A program made the position numbers and the translations under genes. From Actinomyces sp. (GTDB taxonomy: Bacteria > Actinomycetota > Actinomycetes > Actinomycetales > Actinomycetaceae), in contig JALCNR010000002.1 of assembly GCA_022649165.1 (NCBI GenBank), positions 248,001-312,000 on the forward strand: DNA of 64,000 bases, in the 5' to 3' direction. Below the pieces are notes generated by a model that was given only the letters and a program-made list of their open reading frames with translations, searched no databases and was not told the DNA's origin. Below, one piece after another: positions 7,943 to 16,743 of this stretch (the stretch's first letter is position 1; each line of letters begins with the position of its first letter).

Positions 7943-9648
7943 GCACGCAGGACACTTCGCCCGTCGTCTCCATCCGCGATCTCGACATCGCCTTCTCGGT
8001 CGACGCGGGATCCGTCGAGGCCGTCTCCGACGTCTCCCTGGACATCCGCCGCGGCTCGATCCTGGCGATCGTCGGCGAGTCCGGCTCCGGCAAGACCGTC
8101 ACCTCGAAGTCGATCCTGGGGCTGCTGCCCGAGACCGCGACGGCCCGCGGCGCGGTCCTGCTCGAGCACCGCGCCGACGCCGCGATGCGCGACGTCATCT
8201 CCTTGCGCGGGCACCAGCTGCGCCAGATCCGGGGAGCCGACGCCGCGATGGTGTTCCAGGAGCCCACGAGCGTCCTCAATCCGGTCTACAAGATCGGATG
8301 GCAGATCGCGGAGGGCCTGCGCGCCCACGGAGGGATCTCCCGGAAGGAGGCGCGGGCGCGCGCCATCGAGTACCTGGGCCTGGTCGGGATCCCCGACCCC
8401 GCGGAGAGGGTGGATTACTACCCCCACCAGTTCTCCGGCGGCCAGAAGCAGCGCATCGTCATCGCGATGGCGCTCGCGCTCAGGCCCGGCCTCATCATCG
8501 CCGACGAGCCCACCACCGCCCTCGACGTCACCGTCCAGGCGGAGATCCTTGAGCTCTTGCGGCGCTGCCGCGACGAGTTCGACGCGACGATCCTCCTCAT
8601 CACCCACAACATGGGCGTCGTCGCGGACCTGGCGGACGAGGTCGCCGTCATGCACCACGGCCGCATCATCGAGCAGGCCCCGGTGCGCGAGCTTTTCTCC
8701 CACCCGCGCCAGGAGTGGACGCGCACGCTGCTGGCGGCCGTCCCCCGCATCGGGCAGGAGCCGCCGCGGGTCCTGCCCGAGGAGCCGTCCTCGCCCCCGG
8801 AGACGCCCCGCCGCGCGGAGGCCGTCGTGGCCGCGCGAGATATGACGGTCGAGTTCCCCGGACGGTGGGGGCGCCCGCCGTTCCGGGCGGTCGACGGGAT
8901 CTCCTTCGAGATCCGCCCCGGAGAGGTCCTGGGCCTGGTGGGCGAGTCGGGATCGGGAAAGACGACGACGGGCCGCGCGATCGCGGGCCTCCAGCGCATC
9001 CACTCGGGGTCGTTGGAGGTGCTCGGCCACGAGATGCGCGACTTCTCGGAACGCCGGTTCCGCCCCGTGCGCCGCGACATCGGATTCGTGTTCCAGGATC
9101 CGGGGACGAGCTTCAACCCCCAGCTCACCATCGCCCAGTGCATCGCGGAACCCCTAGTCGTCCACGGGGCCGCGGAGGACTCGCTGGACGCGAGACCGCG
9201 GGTCGACGAGCTGCTTGAGGCCGTCCAGCTGCACCCCTCCTTCGGGGACCGGTTCCCCCACGAGCTCTCAGGCGGCCAGCGCCAGCGCGCCTCCCTGGCC
9301 CGGGCGCTCGCGTTGGACCCGAAGCTGCTCATCGCCGACGAACCGACCTCCGCCCTGGACGTCTCCGTCCAGGCCCGCGTGCTGCGCCTGTTCCGGGATC
9401 TGCAGGATCAGCTGCGCTTCGCCTGCCTCTTCATCACCCACGACCTCGCGGTCGTCGACCTGGTCGCCCACGAGGTCGCGGTCCTCTACCGCGGCCGCAT
9501 CGTCGAGCGCGGCGTCACGCGCCAGGTCCTCACCGACCCTCAGGACCCCTACACGCAGCGCCTCATCGCCTCCCTGCCTGTGCCGGACCCGGTCGAGCAG
9601 GCCCGCCGGCGCGAGGAGTTCCTCCGGCTCGAACCCGGTCCCCGCTGA
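7939..9648 (+). CDS. Fused double ATP-binding protein of the peptide ABC transporter (DppD-DppF type)
   Basis: One 569-residue protein carries both ATPase domains that are often separate DppD and DppF proteins. Domain 1 has Walker A GESGSGKT near residue 42, signature FSGGQKQ near 165 and Walker B ADEPTTALD. Domain 2 has Walker A GESGSGKT near 334, signature LSGGQRQ near 443 and ADEPTSALD. Each half ends with the Opp/Dpp-type C-terminal segment (HPRQEWTRTLL and DPQDPYTQRLI). Both sites look intact, so both should hydrolyse ATP. It is the last gene of the importer operon, starting within the stop of the second permease. Confidence 0.92.
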   Translation: MSTQDTSPVVSIRDLDIAFSVDAGSVEAVSDVSLDIRRGSILAIVGESGSGKTVTSKSILGLLPETATARGAVLLEHRADAAMRDVISLRGHQLRQIRGADAAMVFQEPTSVLNPVYKIGWQIAEGLRAHGGISRKEARARAIEYLGLVGIPDPAERVDYYPHQFSGGQKQRIVIAMALALRPGLIIADEPTTALDVTVQAEILELLRRCRDEFDATILLITHNMGVVADLADEVAVMHHGRIIEQAPVRELFSHPRQEWTRTLLAAVPRIGQEPPRVLPEEPSSPPETPRRAEAVVAARDMTVEFPGRWGRPPFRAVDGISFEIRPGEVLGLVGESGSGKTTTGRAIAGLQRIHSGSLEVLGHEMRDFSERRFRPVRRDIGFVFQDPGTSFNPQLTIAQCIAEPLVVHGAAEDSLDARPRVDELLEAVQLHPSFGDRFPHELSGGQRQRASLARALALDPKLLIADEPTSALDVSVQARVLRLFRDLQDQLRFACLFITHDLAVVDLVAHEVAVLYRGRIVERGVTRQVLTDPQDPYTQRLIASLPVPDPVEQARRREEFLRLEPGPR

Positions 9649-9775
9649 GCGCGTCCCTCCTGCCCCGCACGGCCGGTTCCGCCCACTCCAGGCACATCCG
9701 CGCGCCCCGCTAACCAGCGAGGAGGTCCCCCGCCGTCATCGGTTCCACGGGTCCAGCGTACGGGGCGGCCGGTGC

Positions 9776-9781
9776 GATACT
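9776..9781 (+). promoter_or_regulatory. -10 element of hrpB, implying a leaderless transcript
   Basis: GATACT lies six bases before the GTG start, the spacing expected if transcription begins at the start codon itself. There is no Shine-Dalgarno sequence. The -35 region (about 9753-9758) does not match the consensus well. Confidence 0.35.
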
Positions 9782-9787
9782 GGGCGG

Positions 9788-12370
9788 GTGAGGACCCTGG
9801 ACGAGCTGTTGAGCGATCCTCCCGATCTGCCGGTCGTCGCGGTGCTCGACCAGGTCGCGCGGGCCGCGGCCCGGCCGGGTGCGAGCCTGGTGCTCACCGC
9901 GCCCCCGGGCACCGGCAAGACGACGCTGCTCCCCCCTGCCCTCGCCTGCGCCCTCGCCGGCGGACGGGTCGTCGTCACCCAGCCTCGGCGCGTCGCGGTG
10001 CGCGCCGCCGCCCGGAGGATCGCCGCCCTGCTCCATGAGGAGGTCGGGGGCTCCGTCGGCTACTCGGTGCGCGGCGACTCGCGGACCTCGCCCTCGACCC
10101 GCATCGAGATGGTCACCCCCGGCGTCCTCCTGCGCCGCCTCCAGCGCGACCCCGACCTGCCCGGGATCCGGGCCGTGGTCCTCGACGAGTTCCACGAGCG
10201 CCAGCTCGACACGGATCTCGCGCTCGCCCTGCTGCTGGACGTGCGCGCCGGCCTGCGTGAGGATCTCGTGCTGGCGCTGACCTCGGCCACCCTGGAGGCG
10301 GAGCGCACCGGAGCGCTGTTGGGGGCCGCCACCGGAGGCGACCCCGTCCGCATCGACGTCCCCGGCGTCCTGCATCCGCTCGACGTCCGTTGGGCGCCGC
10401 CACCGCGCGGGGCCGAGGCGATGGGCGTCTCGGGGCCCGACGGGCGCATCGGCGTCCGCCGGGAGTTCCTCGCCCACGTCGCCCGCACGGTGCGGGCGAC
10501 AGCGACCGGCACGCACGGCGACATCCTGGTGTTCCTGCCGGGCGTGCGCGAGATCGAGCAGGTGCGCGCGCTGCTCGGCATGCCCGGCGTCGACGTCCTC
10601 CCCCTCCATGGCTCGCTCTCCCCCGCCGACCAGGATCGCGTCCTCTCCGGATCCGACCGCTCCTCCCGCCGGCGCGTGGTCCTGTCGACCGCCATCGCCG
10701 AGTCCTCCCTCACCGTCCCCGGGGTGCGCGTCGTCGTGGACGCCGCCCTGTCGCGCGAGCCCCGCACCGATGTCGCCCGCGGCATCCCGATGCTCGTGAC
10801 GGTTCCCGCTTCCCGGGCCCGGTGCGAGCAGCGGGCCGGGCGCGCCGCCCGACTGGGACCCGGTGTGGCCGTGCGCTGCCTGGCCGAGGCCGATTGGGCG
10901 CGCCGACCCGTCCAGTCGCGTCCCGAGATCCAGACGGCGGACCTCACCGACGCGCTCCTCCAGTGCTCGGCGTGGGGCAGCCCGGGGATGTCCGGTCTCT
11001 CCTTCCTCGATCCGCCTCCCCGGGGCGCCCTCGAGGCCGCGGGCTCCAGGCTGCGGTCGCTGGGCGCCATCGACGAGGGCGGCCGCGCGACCCCGTTGGG
11101 GCGGCGGCTCGCGATGCTGCCGGTCGGCCCGCCTGCGGGTCGGGCTCTGCTGGAGTCGGCGCCGCGCCTCGGGACCCGCCGGGCGGCGCGCCTGGTGGCC
11201 CTGCTGGAGGAGGGGATCCGGGCGCCCGGCGCAGACCTGGGGACCGTCGCTCGACGGGCGGCGCGAGGGGAGGGGGACCCCGCCCTCCTCTCCCGCGTCC
11301 GCGAGCAGGCGCGTCGCCTGGAGCGGCTCGCGGATCCACCGGACGGCCGCGCGCCTGCGACCACCCGCGGGCCGAGCCCCTCCGAGGAGGAGGCTCTCGC
11401 CCTCGTGGCGGCGCTGGCCCATCCCGGGTGGCTGGCGCGGCGCCGGCCGGGGACCGACCGCTATCTGCTCGCCGACGGCATGGGGGCCGTCCTTCCCCCC
11501 TCGAGCCCGCTCTCCGGCCAGGAGTGGCTCGCCGTCGCCGAGCTCCAGCGCGGTCAGGGGCGCGCCGACGGCGTGATCCGGGCGGCCGCGCCCTTGGGGG
11601 CCGCCGACGCGGAACAGGCCGGGGACGCCCTCGTCCATGAGGACCTCGAGGCGGACCTGGAGGGCGGGCGCATCCGGGCGCGCGCGGTGAGGCGGCTGGG
11701 GTCGATCGAGATGTCCTCCCGGCCCCTCGGGCGCGTCCCCGAGGAGGAGGGGGCGCGCCTCGTCGCGTCGGCTCTGGCCCGCAGGGGCCTGGACCTGCTG
11801 CCGTGGCCCGGGGCCGCTCGGTCGTTGCGGGACCGGATGGCCGTGCTGCACGCCGTTCTGGGGGACCCGTGGCCGGATGTCTCCGAGGAGGCTCTGCTCG
11901 CCCGGATGCGCGACGGCGGGTGGATGGGCGCCGGCCTCGCGCGCGTGGCGCGAGGCGGATCGCTCGCCGCCGTCGACACCGTCGGCGGGCTGCGCGCCCT
12001 GCTCCCCTGGCCCGAGGCCGCGCGGCTCGATGAGCTGGCGCCGCAGCGGCTTCGCGTCCCCACCGGCGCGATGCGGGCCCTCGACTGGTCGCAGGGCGGT
12101 CAGCCGGTGCTGTCGCTTCGCGTCCAGGAGGCATTCGGCTGGCTGGACACGCCGACGGTGGCGGACGGGCGCGTGCCGGTGCTCCTGCATCTGCTGGATC
12201 CGGCGGGACGGCCCGTCGCCGTCACCGCGGACCTCCGTTCCTTCTGGGCGGGGCCCTACCGCGAGGTTCGCGCCCAGCTGCGCGGCCGCTACCCGCGGCA
12301 CCCCTGGCCCGAGGACCCGGCTGGCGCGGAGCCGACCTCCCGGGCGAAACGCCGGGAGCGGCGGCGCTGA
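9788..12370 (+). CDS. hrpB: ATP-dependent DEAH-box helicase HrpB
   Basis: Superfamily 2 RNA helicase of the HrpB group; its cellular role is poorly known. The 860-residue product has Walker A APPGTGKTT near residue 36, the DEAH-type motif DEFHER near 132, the SAT motif SATLEAE near 166, helicase C-terminal motifs STAIAESSLTVPGV and QRAGRAARLGPG near 310-355, then the HrpB-specific C-terminal domain (LPWPGAARSLRDRMAVLH). It uses GTG 9788; upstream there is no ribosome site, only a -10-like box. The length is normal for HrpB. A 12-bp hairpin starts immediately after the stop. Confidence 0.92.
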   Translation: MRTLDELLSDPPDLPVVAVLDQVARAAARPGASLVLTAPPGTGKTTLLPPALACALAGGRVVVTQPRRVAVRAAARRIAALLHEEVGGSVGYSVRGDSRTSPSTRIEMVTPGVLLRRLQRDPDLPGIRAVVLDEFHERQLDTDLALALLLDVRAGLREDLVLALTSATLEAERTGALLGAATGGDPVRIDVPGVLHPLDVRWAPPPRGAEAMGVSGPDGRIGVRREFLAHVARTVRATATGTHGDILVFLPGVREIEQVRALLGMPGVDVLPLHGSLSPADQDRVLSGSDRSSRRRVVLSTAIAESSLTVPGVRVVVDAALSREPRTDVARGIPMLVTVPASRARCEQRAGRAARLGPGVAVRCLAEADWARRPVQSRPEIQTADLTDALLQCSAWGSPGMSGLSFLDPPPRGALEAAGSRLRSLGAIDEGGRATPLGRRLAMLPVGPPAGRALLESAPRLGTRRAARLVALLEEGIRAPGADLGTVARRAARGEGDPALLSRVREQARRLERLADPPDGRAPATTRGPSPSEEEALALVAALAHPGWLARRRPGTDRYLLADGMGAVLPPSSPLSGQEWLAVAELQRGQGRADGVIRAAAPLGAADAEQAGDALVHEDLEADLEGGRIRARAVRRLGSIEMSSRPLGRVPEEEGARLVASALARRGLDLLPWPGAARSLRDRMAVLHAVLGDPWPDVSEEALLARMRDGGWMGAGLARVARGGSLAAVDTVGGLRALLPWPEAARLDELAPQRLRVPTGAMRALDWSQGGQPVLSLRVQEAFGWLDTPTVADGRVPVLLHLLDPAGRPVAVTADLRSFWAGPYREVRAQLRGRYPRHPWPEDPAGAEPTSRAKRRERRR

Positions 12371-12406
12371 GACGCCCGCCGGGCCCTGGTGGGTCCGGCG
12401 GGCGTC
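12371..12406. terminator. Bidirectional terminator between hrpB and the subtilase gene
   Basis: Perfect 12-bp stem (12371-12382 with 12395-12406) with a 12-nt loop in the 58-bp gap between two converging genes. It can act in both directions. Confidence 0.65.
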
Positions 12407-12428
12407 GGTGCGCTCCGCGAGCTTCCGA

Positions 12429-14540
12429 TCAGCGCTCCGAGCGGCTCCGGCGCGTCAGGGCCAGCGTCGCGGCGCCGGCGATCAGCGCCGCGACGCCCAG
12501 CCCGAGCGGCAGGTCCGCTCCGGTGGAGGCGAGTCCGCCGGTGGACACGGGCGCGGCGGACGAGGCCGACGCGGAGGGCGTGGGCGTCGTGGGGCTCGCC
12601 GAGGGCTCCGACGGCTCCGGCTGGGGAGCCGGCGCGGCGGCCACGGTGAAGGTCCCCTCGGCGCTCACGTCGTCGTCCGCGCGGGCGTCATTGTTGCGGC
12701 CCAGTGCTTCGACGGACAGCGAGAGGTCTTCGGCGTCGGTGACGTCCGGGAGCGTGATCCCGGTGCTCACCGTCACCGATCCGGCGAAGGTCCCGTCGCC
12801 CTCGGCCTGGGCGGAGGCGAGTTCGCCCAGGCTCGCGGACCCGATCGTCAGCGTGGCCTCGGTGACGGGGCCGGCGATGGGCACCCGCACGGTGATCGCG
12901 CCGCGGAGCGAGGCGCCCGCCAGCGGGCTCCATGTCGTCCCCCCGTCGGTGGAGTACTCGGCCTCGCCGATGGTCGGCTGGGGCTGGTCGACGGTGACGG
13001 CCGCGAGGGCGTTGACCAGGCCTGCGCCGCGGTACTCCTTGCCGTCGGCGGGGGCGGCCAGGCGGTCGGAGGCGTCGCCCGCCTGCTTTTTCAGCAGGTC
13101 GACGGTCTGGGCCGGTGTGAAGTCCGGGTGGATCGCCTTGATGAGGGCGGCGACGCCGGCGGTGTGCGGGGAGGCCATCGAGGTGCCGCTGAGCACGCCG
13201 TAGCCCGGGCCGTACGCGGCGGTCCCGTACCAGGTCGGGATCGTGGAGAGGATCGACGAGCCGGGGGCGGCCACGTCGATCGCGCTCGCGCCGTAGTTGG
13301 AGAATCCGGAGCGCGCAAGCGCCGCGGTGGCGGGGTCCTCGCCCGCGGGCAGTGCCACGGAGGAGACGGTCACGACGCCGGGCAGCTGGGCGGGGATGTC
13401 GACGCCGCCGGTGACATCGCGGTCCGCGATCGGCGCGCCGGTGTCATTGGGGCTGCCGGAGTCCGTGGTGAGGTTGTCGAGGTCGTTGTCGGAGTTCCCG
13501 GCGGCCGCCACGTTGACGACGCCCTTCTCCTCGGAGTAGGCGACGGCGCGCGTGACGGCCTCCAGGCCGGCGGCCTGCGTCGGGTCGTCGGGGACCCAGT
13601 ACTCCCACGGATCGGTGTAGTAGGAGTTGTTGGTGACGTCGAAGTCGTGGTCGGCCGCCCACACGAAGGCGCAGGTCACGTACTCGGGGTAGAAGAACCC
13701 GTCGGCGTTGCCGGTCTGGACGGCGGCGAGCGTCACCTGGGGGGCGACGCCGTCCACGCCCTGCCCGTTGTGGGCGGCGGCGATCGTCCCGGCCACGTGG
13801 GTGCCGTGGTAGTGGTTGTCCTGCCAGGCGTCCCAATCGCCGTCCGCGATGCCGTTGACCGCGCAGCCTGCCGACTTCGAGGCGTCGATCTGCCCGGCCA
13901 GGTCCGGATGGTCGCCGTCGATGCCGGTGTCCAGGACGCCGACCGTGACCGGCTCCAGGGGCACGTCGACGTCCTGGGCCTCGAGGGCGCCGATGGCGGT
14001 CAGCCCCCAGGCGTCCGAAGTGAGCGGATCGCCCTCGACGTCGGCCAGGGACTCCCGGTCGAGCTGGGATGCGCCCTCCGTCGTCGCCTCGGAGAGGACC
14101 CGCGCCTGGTGTCCCTGGGAGGTCGAGACCAGCAGCTCGTCCCCGGTCACCGCGGCTCCGCGCGTCGGGCCGATCGAGTCGAAGCCAATGCCGAGGCCCG
14201 CCAGGGCGTTGCCGAGGTCCCCGGCGAAGTCACCGGAGGCCGACTGGACGAAGAAGGTCGCCAGGTCCGGGTACTGCGCCAGCGTCGCGCCTCCCAGCGC
14301 CTCGGCCTGGGCGACGGCGGTCGCCAGATCGGCCTCGGAGGCGCCCTCGACCAGGTTGACCGCGTAGTTCATCGCTTGGCCGTCCGAGACGACCGCCTCG
14401 GCGGGAGCGGTCAGCGACCGTCCCTCGGTGGCGGTGGAGGGGGCGGCGGTCGCGACGCCGGGCAGCGCGACGGCCGCGCAGATGCCCCATGCGCAGGCGG
14501 CCACGGCTGCCCTCCGGCCGCTGAATCGTATCTGTGCCAT
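12429..14540 (-). CDS. Secreted S8 subtilisin-like protease with a sortase-type (LAxTG) wall anchor
   Basis: Extracellular serine protease of 703 residues. It has a signal peptide (cleavage near VATA-AP, residue 33) and a pro-region. In the catalytic domain Asp lies in VGVLDTGIDG (about 201), His in HGTHVAG (about 246), the oxyanion Asn in AAAGNSDND (about 345) and Ser in SGTSMASPHTAG (about 451). After the protease domain come a beta-sandwich-like region, a Pro/Ser/Thr-rich linker, and then LASTG followed by a hydrophobic segment and TRRSRSER. That is a sortase signal of the LAxTG kind associated with class E sortases in actinobacteria. The ATG follows directly after the signal region; an inverted repeat lies about 70 bp upstream. 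No sortase is in the window. Confidence 0.93.
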   Translation of the reverse strand: MAQIRFSGRRAAVAACAWGICAAVALPGVATAAPSTATEGRSLTAPAEAVVSDGQAMNYAVNLVEGASEADLATAVAQAEALGGATLAQYPDLATFFVQSASGDFAGDLGNALAGLGIGFDSIGPTRGAAVTGDELLVSTSQGHQARVLSEATTEGASQLDRESLADVEGDPLTSDAWGLTAIGALEAQDVDVPLEPVTVGVLDTGIDGDHPDLAGQIDASKSAGCAVNGIADGDWDAWQDNHYHGTHVAGTIAAAHNGQGVDGVAPQVTLAAVQTGNADGFFYPEYVTCAFVWAADHDFDVTNNSYYTDPWEYWVPDDPTQAAGLEAVTRAVAYSEEKGVVNVAAAGNSDNDLDNLTTDSGSPNDTGAPIADRDVTGGVDIPAQLPGVVTVSSVALPAGEDPATAALARSGFSNYGASAIDVAAPGSSILSTIPTWYGTAAYGPGYGVLSGTSMASPHTAGVAALIKAIHPDFTPAQTVDLLKKQAGDASDRLAAPADGKEYRGAGLVNALAAVTVDQPQPTIGEAEYSTDGGTTWSPLAGASLRGAITVRVPIAGPVTEATLTIGSASLGELASAQAEGDGTFAGSVTVSTGITLPDVTDAEDLSLSVEALGRNNDARADDDVSAEGTFTVAAAPAPQPEPSEPSASPTTPTPSASASSAAPVSTGGLASTGADLPLGLGVAALIAGAATLALTRRSRSER

Positions 14541-14609
14541 GAATGTCCTTGATCTCGCAGTGGGCCCGACACGGGGATGACGTGCAGGCTTGCCCTAGTC
14601 TTTAGGAGA

Positions 14610-14626
14610 TCAAAGCAATTCTTTGA
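14610..14626. promoter_or_regulatory. Inverted repeat upstream of the subtilase gene
   Basis: TCAAAG-CAATT-CTTTGA, a perfect 6+6 bp inverted repeat, in an unusually AT-rich patch 70 bp before the subtilase start. On the subtilase strand it is followed by TAAAGACT, a possible -10 region. It looks like an operator overlapping the promoter. Confidence 0.4.
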
Positions 14627-14668
14627 ATTCGTCCCATATGTCGGGACAACGCGACGGGCGGACGCGAG

Positions 14669-15565
14669 TCAGTCCAGCCCTTCCCCCCGAGCCGCCGCGT
14701 CCTCGCGCGTCTGCGGGAAGGCGAAGACGGCCGGATCTCCGCCGATGCGGCCGGCCGGCCCGCGGTCCAGCGCCTCCAGGGCGTCCAGGTCCTCCGGGGC
14801 GAGCAGGGACGCCGTCCGGACCGACTCGAGGTTCTCCCGCATCCGCTCCGGGTGCGTGGACTTCGGGATGATGATCCGCCCCGACCGCAGATGCCAGGCC
14901 AGCACGGCCTGGGCGGGCGTCAGGCCCAGTCGTCCGGCGATCCCGGCGACGACGGGGTCGCGCAGGTCGCCGCCCTGGCCGAGCGGGCTGTACGCCTCCA
15001 CGGCGATGCCCCGCCGCAGGGAGGCCTCGCGCGACCCCGGCTGCGAGAAGCTCGGGTGCACCTCGATCTGGTTGACGGCAGGCGCCACTCCGGTGGCGGC
15101 GACGAGGCGTTCGAGGTGCTCGGGCAGGAAGTTCGAGACGCCGACCGCCCGTGCGGCGCCGCTCTCGGCCAGGCCGACCAGCGTCTCCCAGGTCTCGACG
15201 TAGAGGCCCCGGGAGGGAACGGGCCAGTGGATGAGGTAGAGATCGACGACCTCGATCCCGAGCGCCTGCCGGGACGCCTCGAAGGCCTCCCGCGCGCGGT
15301 CCGCCCCCTGGTCGACGTTGCGCAGCTTGGTCGTGACGAAGACCTCTGGGCGCTCCAGGCCGGTGGCCCGCAGGGCCGCGCCCACACCGGCCTCGTTGTA
15401 GTACCCGGCCGCCGTGTCGATGTGGCGGTAGCCGAGCTCCAGGGCCTGCTCGACCGCCCGCTGGGTGTCCTCGGGGGGAATCTGGAAGGTGCCGAACCCG
15501 ATCTGGGGGATGCGGACGCCGTCGCCGAGCTGGACGGAGGGGACCGCGGCAGGTGAGACGCTCAT
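14669..15565 (-). CDS. Aldo/keto reductase
   Basis: Cytosolic NADPH-dependent reductase of the AKR superfamily, 298 residues. The tetrad is visible: Asp in HIDTAAGYYNE (about residue 49), Tyr in the same motif (about 54), Lys in TTKLRN (about 80) and His in LIHWPVPS (about 113). The NADP-binding signature IIPKSTHPERMRENL lies near 232. The opening IPQIGFGTFQIPP is typical of AKR5-like 2,5-diketo-gluconate reductases, but the substrate cannot be assigned. The start ATG has only a weak ribosome site. It lies upstream of the subtilase on the same strand, 128 bp away, without obvious coupling. Confidence 0.9.
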   Translation of the reverse strand: MSVSPAAVPSVQLGDGVRIPQIGFGTFQIPPEDTQRAVEQALELGYRHIDTAAGYYNEAGVGAALRATGLERPEVFVTTKLRNVDQGADRAREAFEASRQALGIEVVDLYLIHWPVPSRGLYVETWETLVGLAESGAARAVGVSNFLPEHLERLVAATGVAPAVNQIEVHPSFSQPGSREASLRRGIAVEAYSPLGQGGDLRDPVVAGIAGRLGLTPAQAVLAWHLRSGRIIIPKSTHPERMRENLESVRTASLLAPEDLDALEALDRGPAGRIGGDPAVFAFPQTREDAAARGEGLD

Positions 15566-15574
15566 GCCCCGAGC

Positions 15575-15834
15575 CTAGCGGGCTCCACGCCTCCACACCC
15601 GGTCGGATCGGGCACGCGAGCCGCGGATCGCGACGGCGATGTCCTCGGTCATCTGGTCCATCTGTCGGGTGCTGGCTCCGATCCCCCCGATGGCGCGCGG
15701 CGTCGGCCGCGGCCTGCTGCACCATCGCGACCTGGTCGGCGAGCCGGCGGGCCAGATCCTCGGTGCCCGTCCCGATCGCGCCGGGCGTGCGAGCCTGCCT
15801 GGCCTCGACCAGGCGAAGTCCCGCGTCGAGGGCC
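15575..15834 (-). pseudogene. Frameshifted remnant of an unknown gene downstream of gluD
   Basis: Two reading frames on the minus strand together give one sensible peptide. Starting just past the gluD stop, one frame reads EALDAGLRLVEARQ, then TGTEDLARRLADQVAMVQQ. Near 15685-15695, around a run of six G, the coherent sequence continues one base out of frame as STRQMDQMTEDIAVAIRG and ends at a stop at 15575. Restoring one base joins the halves into a helical, possibly coiled-coil segment of about 85 residues. No start codon with a ribosome site is found before the first part, so the N-terminus is missing too. The family is not recognised. A sequencing error in the G run is the main alternative. 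Confidence 0.4.
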
Positions 15835-16743
15835 TCAGCGGGGGCCGCCGGTCGCCTCGGCGCCCGGCTCGGCGATGTCGACCCGCGCGATCGCCAGGTT
15901 CGTGTTGCCCCAGGCGTGCCGAGTCCCGCCCGGGTCGCGCGTGCCGGAGATGCGCTTCTCCGCCAGCTTCGCCAGACCCGCCACGCACAGGCACAGCCCC
16001 ACGTAGATCGTGCCGATGACCAGCGAGGACGGGATGATCGGACTGTCGAACTGCGCCTGGGAGCCCAGGAACTTCGCGTAGTAGAGGAGCTCCTTGTAGG
16101 TGATGAGGAAGCCGAGTGCCGTGTCCTTGAGCACGACGACCAGCTGGGCGATGATGACGGGCAGCATCGCGCGGAATGCCTGGGGCAGCAGCAGCTGGGC
16201 CATCACCTGGTGCTTGCGCAGACCCAGCGCGTACCCGGCCTCGCCTTGCCCATGGGGGAGGGCGAGGACGCCCGAGCGGATCGCCTCGGCCAGGACCGTC
16301 CCGTTGTAGAGGGTGAGGCCCGCGACCACGGCGACGAAGGGCGTCGTCTTCAGGCCGATGGTGGGCAGCCCGTAGTAGACGAGCATCATGAGGATGAGGA
16401 CGGGCACCGCGCGGAAGACCTCGACGAACCAGACCACTGGCACGCGGATCCAGGCGTGCTCCGACAGCCGGCCCACCGCAAGCGCCAGCCCGAGGACGAG
16501 CGCGAGCAGGGCGGACAGGGCGAAGGCCTCCAGGGTCGCGCGCATGTAGCGCCCGATCTGGCCCCACACCTGCGGGTAGGTGAAGGTGGACCACTTCCGC
16601 GCGCTGAACTGGCCCGTCAGCTGGAAGCGGTAGCAGACGAAGCCGATGGCCGCCGCGACGACCACGACCGTGGCCAGGGCCATCAGGGCGTAGCGCCTGC
16701 GCGCGCGGGGCCCGGGCACGTCGTAGATGTGCTGGGAGCTCAT
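15835..16743 (-). CDS. gluD: Glutamate/amino-acid ABC transporter permease, GluD type
   Basis: Membrane subunit of a polar amino-acid importer, 302 residues. The N-terminus is cytosolic and basic, followed by a first membrane segment near residues 18-38. The core shows the His/Glu/Gln-family pattern: VEVFRAVPVLILMMLVYYGLP, then the EAA loop PHGQGEAGYALGLRKHQVMAQLLLPQAFR. The C-terminal tail (about 35 residues) is hydrophilic. The ATG overlaps the stop of the preceding permease by four bases (ATGA). The order gluA-gluB-gluC-gluD on this strand is exactly that of the corynebacterial glutamate uptake operon; glutamate is the likely but unproven substrate. Confidence 0.88.
   Translation of the reverse strand: MSSQHIYDVPGPRARRRYALMALATVVVVAAAIGFVCYRFQLTGQFSARKWSTFTYPQVWGQIGRYMRATLEAFALSALLALVLGLALAVGRLSEHAWIRVPVVWFVEVFRAVPVLILMMLVYYGLPTIGLKTTPFVAVVAGLTLYNGTVLAEAIRSGVLALPHGQGEAGYALGLRKHQVMAQLLLPQAFRAMLPVIIAQLVVVLKDTALGFLITYKELLYYAKFLGSQAQFDSPIIPSSLVIGTIYVGLCLCVAGLAKLAEKRISGTRDPGGTRHAWGNTNLAIARVDIAEPGAEATGGPR

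Noticed and set aside
9710-12301. An 863-codon minus-strand frame opposite hrpB
   Set aside because: Shadow of the helicase gene with no ribosome site or recognisable domain.
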